This document shows, in pieces, positions 1-5,755 of a stretch of DNA of 6,570 nucleotides. The stretch spans positions 1-6,570 of the forward strand of contig JAISEB010000116.1 in NCBI GenBank assembly GCA_031264395.1, given 5' to 3'. Source of the DNA: Treponema sp. (GTDB lineage Bacteria > Spirochaetota > Spirochaetia > Treponematales > Breznakiellaceae). The position numbers were made by a program, and so were the translations under genes. The notes under the pieces were generated by a model. It saw only the letters and a program-made list of their open reading frames with translations. It did not search any database and had not been told where the DNA came from. Within the stretch, counting starts at the first letter, position 1. Each line of letters begins with the position of its first letter.

Positions 1-945
1 GTTGGGAAAAAACAGCCGTATTGTCCCGCTTGCGCCGCCCGGATCATCCTGTTTTATCCTTTTCCCGGTAAATTTGAGAAACATATCCGCCTTCTTTTTT
101 TCATCCGGCCTGATTTCCATACCGGTATGCGGGCGGCAGCGTTCATCATCTTTATAAAAATCCATTTGAATGGCGGTGTCCAGCCAGTCGGGCCCGTACA
201 TGTTCCCCGGCGTTTCCATCGGATCAAAAAATAGTTCCGCGAGAATTCCGATTGCCTCGGGGAGAGGCATGCCCCTGAACAGCCCGTCAACCAGATCCGT
301 ATTTCCTGTCATCACCGCGTATCCCAAAAAAGGCAGAAACGCATAACTCCCGCTCTTCCACTGTGGAAGGCTCTGATCATGTATTTCCCCGCTTCCGAGG
401 GGTATATCGTATAGCGCCCTGTAGGATTCATGTCCCCAATAAAGAAAGGGAAGCAGCCTGTGATCCAGCATTGAAAGGGGGAGTCCCTCATATTCCGCTA
501 TTAGTTCCAGCGCGTATTTTTTATCGAGATACGCTTCCATGCGTTTTGCGGGGGGATGGTTCTTTTTGTTGTTTCGTTTTGCCCGTTCATATTTTTCACC
601 GAAGCTTTTAGAGGTCTGGGCGTATTTTTTTATTTCTTCCAGAATTTCGGCAATATGGAAATGAAAAACGCCGCTTCCGTTATGAAACAATTCGGGAATT
701 ATCTGTATCCGCTCATAGTCCAGTACACCGGCGTCCAAAAAAGACAGATTTTCCGAGCCGCCGAATAAAAAAAGGGGCTTTTGCATATACCGGGGCCTGT
801 TCTGAAAAGAAGAAAGATATTTTTCCAGTTCGTAAAAATTTGTTTCGGAAAGAGGAGCGCCTTCGGCCGCGTCCTGTAACAGGCTTTTTAATTCATCTGT
901 TACATCCGTCAGCTCCGGCCAGTAATCGGCATCGTCTAAAAACAA
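1..945 (-). CDS. Hypothetical protein, C-terminus beyond the left edge
   Basis: I do not recognise this protein. The frame stays open from the edge of the window for 315 codons with no stop, so the visible part is the N-terminal portion of a larger protein. The first plausible start is TTG at 945, 13 bases after the stop of the upstream membrane-protein gene; an AGGG lies about 11 bases before it and an AGGCGG immediately before it. The first in-frame ATG (near 786) would discard a well-formed N-terminus, so I prefer TTG. The visible part is hydrophilic and has no signal peptide or membrane segment. It is acidic at the N-terminus, has a Lys/Arg/Asn-rich stretch around residues 117-135, and then a region rich in aromatic residues and Trp. 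It has no Cys cluster or nucleotide-binding motif. It is more AT-rich than the genes upstream. It is probably the last visible gene of the leftward unit. The reading frame is secure; the function is unknown. Confidence 0.72.
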   Translation of the reverse strand, partial: MFLDDADYWPELTDVTDELKSLLQDAAEGAPLSETNFYELEKYLSSFQNRPRYMQKPLFLFGGSENLSFLDAGVLDYERIQIIPELFHNGSGVFHFHIAEILEEIKKYAQTSKSFGEKYERAKRNNKKNHPPAKRMEAYLDKKYALELIAEYEGLPLSMLDHRLLPFLYWGHESYRALYDIPLGSGEIHDQSLPQWKSGSYAFLPFLGYAVMTGNTDLVDGLFRGMPLPEAIGILAELFFDPMETPGNMYGPDWLDTAIQMDFYKDDERCRPHTGMEIRPDEKKKADMFLKFTGKRIKQDDPGGASGTIRLFFPN

Positions 946-958
946 ACCGCCTGTATCC

Positions 959-1249
959 CTAATCCCGGCGCGAAGGCGGCCGGCGCTTGCCGAAAATCGG
1001 GTCGAAGTATTTTTCCACGTCAACGCGCTTTAAAAGCTGTTTAAGGATAACCCGGTAAATAATAAAGGAAAGGGCAATGGCGGCAATGAAGATGACCGGG
1101 AAACCCCACGCGGCCGCGCTTTCCGGAAGCAGGGAGGCAACAAAACGGGCGTACAGTACAAAGAGAAGGACAAAGCACGCTACCGTTACCAGAATGTTGA
1201 AGACGGTTGCCCCCAAAATAAAAACAAGAGTATTGGCTTTTTTGTTCAT
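959..1249 (-). CDS. Small two-helix membrane protein, coupled to lspA
   Basis: This is a 96-residue integral membrane protein of unknown function. Two hydrophobic segments are clear, at about residues 7-35 and 48-69, separated by a short polar loop (PESAAAW). The N-terminus (MNKK) and the C-terminal tail (KQLLKR, ending GKRRPPSRRD) are positively charged. By the positive-inside rule both ends should be cytoplasmic with a short outside loop. The start ATG overlaps the lspA stop as ATGA, and an AGGGG lies 7 bases before it, so it is very likely translated by coupling to lspA. A longer open frame reaches upstream to 1624, but that part is only the lspA gene read out of frame, so the ATG at 1249 is the real start. 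No enzyme motif is visible. A partner or accessory role near lspA is inference from position only. Confidence 0.8.
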   Translation of the reverse strand: MNKKANTLVFILGATVFNILVTVACFVLLFVLYARFVASLLPESAAAWGFPVIFIAAIALSFIIYRVILKQLLKRVDVEKYFDPIFGKRRPPSRRD

Positions 1250-1773
1250 TGCGCGGCCCCTTTTTCGGTTTTTTTGGCTGTCAGCATGGTGATAATCAGA
1301 ATAAGGCAGGAAACAACCACGCTGGCATCGGCAATATTGAAGGTAGGCCACCTGTCCATTCCAAGGAGCCCGTAGAATTTTACGCTGATAAAATCGACCA
1401 CTCCGTCCGGCCGGAAGATGCGGTCTATGATGTTGCCCAGCCCGCCGCCCATGATCCCCGCCACGGCCCAGCGCTGTACGCTGGTAAGGTCGCCGGTTCT
1501 CCAAAAATACACAACGAGCAGGATCAGCACAAGAAGCGGGATAACAATAAAAAGCGCGGGCCGGAGCGGCTCCGGAATATTCCTGCCAAGGCTGAACGCG
1601 ATTGCCTTGTTCCGCACATGCCAAATTTCCAGAAAGCCGTTGTTGAATATGTCATATATCCTGACATTCTGGGGCCAGTGCCTGACTATAAATTCCTTGC
1701 TCACCTGATCGGCTATTAAGATGATAACCGTTAAAAAAAAGGGAAATACCCTTTTCCTGAATGTCCCAATCAT
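1246..1773 (-). CDS. lspA: Lipoprotein signal peptidase (signal peptidase II)
   Basis: LspA is the aspartic peptidase of the cytoplasmic membrane that cuts the signal peptide from prolipoproteins just before the lipid-modified cysteine, after Lgt has added diacylglycerol. The 175-residue length is typical. There are four hydrophobic segments, at about residues 10-25, 70-91, 101-115 and 148-165. Family motifs are present in order: ADQVSK (D22), a VRNKAIAFSLG block (N55), GNIIDRIF (N114, D117, R118), VVDFI and FNIADA. D127 and D149 match the catalytic Asp pair of the family. In the N-x-G-x-A-F block, Ala57 stands in the usual Gly position. The ATG at 1773 has a GGAG ribosome binding site 5 bases upstream, which fixes the start; the open frame extends further upstream only as a shadow of the Nif3-like gene. 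The stop overlaps the next gene by ATGA, and 44 bases separate it from the Nif3-like gene. Confidence 0.96.
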   Translation of the reverse strand: MIGTFRKRVFPFFLTVIILIADQVSKEFIVRHWPQNVRIYDIFNNGFLEIWHVRNKAIAFSLGRNIPEPLRPALFIVIPLLVLILLVVYFWRTGDLTSVQRWAVAGIMGGGLGNIIDRIFRPDGVVDFISVKFYGLLGMDRWPTFNIADASVVVSCLILIITMLTAKKTEKGAAQ

Positions 1774-1817
1774 TTCCGCTCCGTAGTATGTTTCGTTCCG
1801 TATTTTGCGGCCGGTAT

Positions 1818-2579
1818 TTACAGTCCCGTGGGAATATCCATAAACTCCGTATCCACACCGAGTTCCGCGGCGCAACGCTCCATTACCCGGCGGACACCCC
1901 ACACTTCGGTGGAATAGTGGCCCCCGGCTATCATGTTAAGGCGGCCTTCCAGCGCTTCATGGTACACGCTGTGCGACGCTTCCCCGGTAATGTACAGATC
2001 CACGCCTTCCTCTATGGCCTGGCGGGCCTCGTCCGCGGCCCCGCCTGAAACCACCGCGGCGGTACGGTTTATATCCTTTCCAAAAGGATAAACCCCCAGC
2101 GGAGGCCGGCCCATAAACCCCGTCTTTTCCGCCGCCTTTTCCACGGAAAGAGGCTCCGCAAGTACCCCTTTATACCCTATTTTACGGCCATGGTACAGTC
2201 CAAAGGGCTCAATATCCCTTAATCCCAGAAGTTCCGCAAGACCGGCGTTATTCCCAAGAACCGGGTGCTGATCCAGGGGAAGGTGAACCGCGTAAAGGGA
2301 GATGTTGTGATCCAGAAGAAATTTGACGCGCCGCCGCAGGTTCCCTTCAATGCGCAGCGGCGAACCCCAGAAAAGGCCGTGATGGACAAAGAGAAGGCCC
2401 GCCCCCGCCTTTGCCGCCCGTTCAAAACTTTCAAGGCTCGCGTCAACCGCAAAGGCGATTTTGGCTATGTCCGAACCGTCATTGTCGACCTGTATGCCGT
2501 TCAGGGAAGAATCAATGCCGTTGAACCCTTCCAGATCCAGAAGATTTCTGAAAAAGGCGTCAAGCTGCGCCGTTTGCAT
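1818..2579 (-). CDS. Nif3/YbgI-like dinuclear metal-centre protein
   Basis: This is a member of the Nif3 (DUF34) family, widespread cytoplasmic proteins that form toroidal hexamers with two metal ions per subunit. Databases often call them GTP cyclohydrolase 1 type 2 homologs, but the true substrate is not established. From the ATG at 2579 the protein has 253 residues, close to E. coli YbgI. Likely metal ligands are visible: HH at 66-67 in FVHHGLFW, H99 and D103 in HLPLDQHPVLGNN, and H221 and E225 in GGHYSTE. The N-terminal LNGIQV block is also typical. The ATG start gives the usual family N-terminus and lies 5 bases after the upstream stop, which favours translational coupling, but its own ribosome binding site is poor. 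A TTG at 2624 with a strong GGAGG would add 15 residues and overlap the upstream gene. The family is clear; the exact start is open. Confidence 0.93.
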   Translation of the reverse strand: MQTAQLDAFFRNLLDLEGFNGIDSSLNGIQVDNDGSDIAKIAFAVDASLESFERAAKAGAGLLFVHHGLFWGSPLRIEGNLRRRVKFLLDHNISLYAVHLPLDQHPVLGNNAGLAELLGLRDIEPFGLYHGRKIGYKGVLAEPLSVEKAAEKTGFMGRPPLGVYPFGKDINRTAAVVSGGAADEARQAIEEGVDLYITGEASHSVYHEALEGRLNMIAGGHYSTEVWGVRRVMERCAAELGVDTEFMDIPTGL

Positions 2580-2584
2580 GCCTG

Positions 2585-4036
2585 TCACGGATTCAGTATA
2601 TACCGAAAGTCCGGCAAAGTCCAAGACCGGACCTCCACATGGACATTTGCGCCGGGTTTCCGCAGATCCAGAGCTCCGTCCCCGGACAAAAGGGCGGCAA
2701 AACCGGTAATTATGGCAACGGCGCTGTCGACAAATGCCCTTCCCGCAAGCGGTGTTTTTCCGGTTCCGGGGAAAAGGATACGGTATACGGGATGAGTTAC
2801 CGGATACCCCGTGTAATCCAGCGGGCCCGCCCCTTCAAGGGCCGCCAGCGCCGCCGGGCTCGCGGCGTTCCGCAGGGCGGCGTAAACGGCGTCATAGCGG
2901 TTTTTGCCGGGCCTCTTGTCCAGAATCCGGTCGGACATCAGGTACAGAACGGGAAGGGCCGGCCGGGGAGCGCTTCCGGGGACAAGGACGCGGGGTTTTC
3001 TTTGGGCGAACCAGTTTTCCGCCCGTATGCGGACGGCGGTAAACCAGGACGAATTTCCGGGTATTTCCCGGAGGACGCGTTCTTCACCCTCGAAAACCGA
3101 CCAGAGGGGACTTTCAATGGCGATAATTCCCTTTACGGCGGTGTATGCGGCGGCAAATTCGGCGTCCGCGCGGTATACCAGAGCGCCGCCGCCCGCGCCG
3201 TATCCCGCGAGGAACAGCGGGCTTCCCTGCGGCAGGTAATCACGCATAACAAGGGGAAGCAGGAAATCGATGTCTTCACGGCGGCCTGTTTCAAGGGCGC
3301 GGCCGTATGTGTTGACCTTTTCCCGGACTGTACCAAGGCGGAAATTCCGCCAAATCCGCCTGATGACCAGGGGCGAAGGGGGGTACGTCCGGCCGCCGGC
3401 CGCCGCGGGGGAATCAAAACCCCGCCGGGAATAGCTTATCACGGTAAAACCGCGGTCCCGGAAGCCCGCGCATATCAGATCGACGGCGGGAATGGAGCCT
3501 CCTTCAGGGGGAATCAGAAAAATAAAGGGCCGGGGCCCGGTGTTCCGGGGTCCTGCCGCCGCGTTTCCGGTTTCCGTATCCGGGGAAGGCTCAGTTTCCC
3601 CGTAAATACGCAGAAAATACTCCCTTTCGCCGTTTTGCAGGGTCAATTCCCGCACTCCGTTGGACGTGAAACGGCTGTCTGTGGCGGGCGAGAAAAAGAG
3701 GGCGGTAAAAACCGCTCCGGCAAAGATCGCGAGGCCGGGAATGGTAATATGGAGGCCCGGTTCCCGGAAATCGCCGGAAGCGGGGCTTTCCGGATGAACG
3801 GCGCCGCGAAGCGCCGGCGGAACGGAAATCAGGCTGAACAGAAGCGCCGCGGCAAGCAGGGGGACGCATTCGGGCCTCCATCCATACGCGGGAAAGATCC
3901 CTATGGTGATCAACAGGGCGGCCGGAGGCAGCCAGGAAATGCCGGAAATGCCCCAAAGTCCCTTTACAAAAGGCTGAATAAGGGGGAAAAAGAGAAAAAA
4001 AGCCACAATAAGCTCCGGAATTACTATTTCCCGCAT
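2585..4036 (-). CDS. Membrane-anchored alpha/beta-hydrolase-fold protein lacking the catalytic serine
   Basis: This is a 483-residue protein with a membrane part followed by a soluble domain that looks like an alpha/beta hydrolase. Hydrophobic segments lie at about residues 5-25, 34-52, 57-73 and 97-115. After a Pro/Gly-rich linker (about 148-170) come a strand ending in PPEGG (175-180), the turn SYSRRGFDSP (201-210), and the nucleophile-elbow-like LAGYGAGGGALVY (276-288). In active enzymes this elbow reads G-x-S-x-G; here the central residue is Gly280. LYLMSD (364-369) could supply the acid residue, and H415 or a nearby residue the histidine. The fold assignment rests on these motifs and is moderately sure; activity is doubtful. 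The start is an ATG with only a weak AAGAG before it. It appears to be the first gene of the leftward unit, and the Nif3-like gene follows 5 bases after its stop. It is the most GC-rich gene in the window. Confidence 0.85.
   Translation of the reverse strand: MREIVIPELIVAFFLFFPLIQPFVKGLWGISGISWLPPAALLITIGIFPAYGWRPECVPLLAAALLFSLISVPPALRGAVHPESPASGDFREPGLHITIPGLAIFAGAVFTALFFSPATDSRFTSNGVRELTLQNGEREYFLRIYGETEPSPDTETGNAAAGPRNTGPRPFIFLIPPEGGSIPAVDLICAGFRDRGFTVISYSRRGFDSPAAAGGRTYPPSPLVIRRIWRNFRLGTVREKVNTYGRALETGRREDIDFLLPLVMRDYLPQGSPLFLAGYGAGGGALVYRADAEFAAAYTAVKGIIAIESPLWSVFEGEERVLREIPGNSSWFTAVRIRAENWFAQRKPRVLVPGSAPRPALPVLYLMSDRILDKRPGKNRYDAVYAALRNAASPAALAALEGAGPLDYTGYPVTHPVYRILFPGTGKTPLAGRAFVDSAVAIITGFAALLSGDGALDLRKPGANVHVEVRSWTLPDFRYILNP
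2632..2636 (-). promoter_or_regulatory. Strong ribosome binding site inside the upstream gene, before an alternative TTG start
   Basis: On the minus strand GGAGG lies 7 bases before an in-frame TTG at 2624, inside the last codons of the hydrolase-like gene. It would start the Nif3-like protein 15 residues earlier, overlapping the upstream gene by 40 bases. It could also be chance, because these bases code for V-E-V in the upstream protein. It matters because the ATG at 2579 has no comparable site. Confidence 0.4.
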
Positions 4037-4055
4037 ATACTCTTACTATAATGTG

Positions 4056-4065
4056 ATTGATCAAT
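4056..4065. repeat. Perfect palindrome ATTGATCAAT, possible operator
   Basis: This 10-base sequence reads the same on both strands and lies in the AT-rich region between the divergent genes. Its TTGATC half forms the candidate -35 box for the rightward promoter. A repressor bound here could affect both directions. It is short enough to arise by chance in AT-rich DNA, and no second copy was noticed nearby. Confidence 0.35.
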
Positions 4066-4086
4066 ATGTACAGCTGGTATTATATT
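4057..4086 (+). promoter_or_regulatory. Candidate sigma-70 promoter of the HATPase-HDOD gene
   Basis: TTGATC at 4057-4062 matches four of six bases of the -35 consensus. TATATT at 4081-4086 matches five of six of the -10 consensus. The spacer is 18 bases. Transcription would begin near 4093, giving a leader of about 87 bases before the ATG at 4180. The surrounding DNA is AT-rich, unlike the coding sequence on both sides. The call rests on consensus matching only. Confidence 0.5.
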
Positions 4087-4108
4087 AGTATGTAAGGGAT
4101 TTGTTTCG

Positions 4109-4139
4109 TTTGAAAATTTATCAAAGAGGCTTTTTCAAA
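4109..4139 (+). repeat. Inverted repeat in the leader (TTTGAAAA / TTTTCAAA)
   Basis: Eight bases at 4109-4116 are exactly complementary to 4132-4139, with a 15-base loop. The loop contains a competing small pairing (AAAG at 4123-4126 with CTTT at 4130-4133). The element lies between the candidate promoter and the ribosome binding site of the HATPase-HDOD gene, so it would be transcribed. The stem is AT-rich and weak as RNA, so it could equally be a DNA-level protein site. No U-tract follows, so it is not a terminator. Confidence 0.35.
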
Positions 4140-4166
4140 ATCTGATTTTGGGATTGACTCGAGTGC

Positions 4167-4171
4167 AAGGA
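4167..4171 (+). promoter_or_regulatory. Ribosome binding site of the HATPase-HDOD gene
   Basis: AAGGA lies 8 bases before the ATG at 4180. It fixes this ATG as the start of the coding region. Confidence 0.7.
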
Positions 4172-4179
4172 TTGTAAGT

Positions 4180-5673
4180 ATGCCTGTTCAGGAATTGGTC
4201 GTTGACGAAGCAAAGGTAAAAAAAGCTGTCCAGTCAGGAATTCCTCTGACCATTACTACTTTTACCCTTCCTCATGAGATAGAGTTATATATTGAGCAGG
4301 TTATTACCGTTTTTCTCCGTCTTGTAAATCAGGAAAAACTGAAGGATTACATCGTATACTGCGTCCAGGAGCTGTCGGTAAACGCCAAAAAAGCCAATAC
4401 CAAAAGGGTTTATTTTAACGAACGGGGGCTGGATCTCTCCAATCCTGATGATTACAAAGAGGGAATGGCGAATTTCAAGGAAAATACCCTCGGCAACATT
4501 GCCCATTATCTTCAGCTTCAAAAAGATCAGGGGCTGTACATCAAGCTGATATTCCAGATCAAGAACAATATTATCCATATTGAAGTGCGGAACAATGTGG
4601 CGGTTACCAAGACCGAACTGATCCGTATTCATGACAAGCTGGCCCGTTCCCGGCAGTACAACAATCTGGAAGACGCCCTTTCGCAGGTTCTGGATGATTC
4701 GGAAGGCGCCGGGCTGGGACTGGTGATTCTGGTGCTGATGCTCAAAAAGATGGGCCTTGACGAGGATTGTTTCGACATTACGGGAACCGACAAAGAAACC
4801 ATCGCCAGAATCGTGATTCCCCTGGAACAGACTCAGGTGGAAAACATATCGGTTCTTTCGGATACCATTGTCAATAATGTCAATTCACTGCCCCAGTTCC
4901 CCGAAAATATCCTCATGGTTCAGAAGCTCATCAACGATCCGAAGTCCGACATGTCCGATATAGCCCGGCAGATTTCCATGGACCCGGCCCTGACGGCGGA
5001 TTTGCTGAAAATTGTCAATTCGGCCCAGTACATGCTTTCCAAAAAGGTCGACAGCATCTCCGAGGCGGTCAAAATGGTGGGCATCCGGGGCATCAAGAAT
5101 CTGCTGTATTCCTACGGGACGCAGAAGGTTCTTGGCGACGACACCGCGGACAAGAAAACGCTCTGGGAACATTCGTACAAAACGGCTTTTTACGCCTACA
5201 ACCTTGTCAAGAATTTCAAAAAGGACAATAACCTTCTGGACGACGTGTATGTCGGCGGTATCCTGCACGACATGGGAAAGATCATTTTCTCCAATGTTCA
5301 CCCGGATCTTCTGAACAAGATAAAGAGTTTCTGTTCCGAAAAAAATCTGCCGTCTTCTACCTTTGAAGATCTTGCGGCCGGCCTTAACCACGCGGGAATA
5401 GGGGCTCTTATCGCCGAAAAGTGGAATTTTCCCGAGGGCCTTGTGGCGGCCATACGGTTTCACCACGATCCTGAATCGGCGCCCAAAGAAACCCGGAATC
5501 TTGTGGATGCGGTGTATTTGGCAAACATGTTCTGTGAATACGAGGCGGGAAACGTCGCCTTTGATCAATTCGAATCCTCAATACTGGATAATTACGGCAT
5601 CAACAGCAAAAAACAGGTCGACAGCCTTCTGGAACGTTTCAGGCAGGGGTTCAAGAAGGAAAACCAGAAATAA
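4180..5673 (+). CDS. GHKL/HATPase-like domain fused to an HDOD domain, signalling protein
   Basis: This 497-residue soluble protein has two parts. Residues about 25-217 resemble a GHKL (histidine-kinase-like) ATP-binding domain: an N-box ELSVNAKKA (64-72), a G2-type box EGAGLGLVI (175-183) and a closing strand ARIVIPL (209-215). The G1 box is degraded: where D-x-G-x-G is expected, VRNNVAV (136-142) is found, so ATP binding is doubtful. No phosphoacceptor histidine domain precedes it, so it is not a histidine kinase. Residues about 228-440 form an HDOD domain, beginning SLPQFPENI and containing DPALTADLLKIVNSAQY (268-284). HDOD domains are often non-catalytic scaffolds in bacterial signalling, but here the HD metal-ligand positions look filled: H331, H363-D364, H404, H428-H429 and D443. 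It has no signal peptide or membrane helix. It has its own promoter region and is followed by a regulator gene. The partner and signal are unknown. Confidence 0.93.
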   Translation: MPVQELVVDEAKVKKAVQSGIPLTITTFTLPHEIELYIEQVITVFLRLVNQEKLKDYIVYCVQELSVNAKKANTKRVYFNERGLDLSNPDDYKEGMANFKENTLGNIAHYLQLQKDQGLYIKLIFQIKNNIIHIEVRNNVAVTKTELIRIHDKLARSRQYNNLEDALSQVLDDSEGAGLGLVILVLMLKKMGLDEDCFDITGTDKETIARIVIPLEQTQVENISVLSDTIVNNVNSLPQFPENILMVQKLINDPKSDMSDIARQISMDPALTADLLKIVNSAQYMLSKKVDSISEAVKMVGIRGIKNLLYSYGTQKVLGDDTADKKTLWEHSYKTAFYAYNLVKNFKKDNNLLDDVYVGGILHDMGKIIFSNVHPDLLNKIKSFCSEKNLPSSTFEDLAAGLNHAGIGALIAEKWNFPEGLVAAIRFHHDPESAPKETRNLVDAVYLANMFCEYEAGNVAFDQFESSILDNYGINSKKQVDSLLERFRQGFKKENQK

Positions 5674-5713
5674 GCGGGTTCCCAACAGCGGATCTTCCCG
5701 CAAAACCCGGCTT
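5672..5713 (+). terminator. Hairpin between the HDOD and ROK genes, possible weak terminator
   Basis: AAGCGGGTT at 5672-5680, overlapping the stop codon, can pair with AACCCGGCTT at 5704-5713 with one bulged G. An inner GCGG/CCGC pairing (5688-5691 with 5698-5701) can form inside the loop. No U-run follows directly; the nearest T-run is at about 5735-5740. It may therefore be an attenuating or mRNA-stabilising hairpin rather than a true terminator. Confidence 0.3.
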
Positions 5714-5719
5714 GTGGAC

Positions 5720-5747
5720 TTGTGCAGTTTCCGCATTTTTCTGTAAT
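5720..5747 (+). promoter_or_regulatory. Weak candidate promoter of the ROK gene
   Basis: TGTAAT at 5742-5747 matches five of six bases of the -10 consensus. TTGTGC at 5720-5725, 16 bases upstream, matches only three of six of the -35. Transcription would start within a few bases of the GTG start at 5756, leaving essentially no leader. Co-transcription with the HDOD gene is an equal possibility. Confidence 0.27.
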
Positions 5748-5755
5748 CTCGATAT

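Noticed and set aside
54..290. 78-codon minus-strand open frame at the left end
   Set aside because: It is out of frame with the longer open frame that runs unbroken from 945 through the window edge.
1249..1719. 156-codon plus-strand open frame opposite lspA
   Set aside because: All the LspA motifs and the catalytic Asp pair are on the minus strand.
2639..4051. 470-codon open frame on the plus strand, almost fully opposite the hydrolase-like gene
   Set aside because: Its product is a low-complexity mix of Gly, Arg, Lys and Pro with no domain. The minus-strand frame has membrane segments, hydrolase-fold motifs and tight coupling to the next gene. High GC in the real gene makes antisense stops rare.
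4180..4830. Reading the N-terminal half of the HDOD protein as a sensor histidine kinase
   Set aside because: There is no phosphoacceptor His domain, no sensor or membrane segment, and the G1 box is degraded, so only the GHKL-like fold is supported.
4885..5568. 227-codon open frame on the minus strand opposite the HDOD region
   Set aside because: The plus strand carries an unmistakable HDOD domain here; the antisense frame is a shadow.
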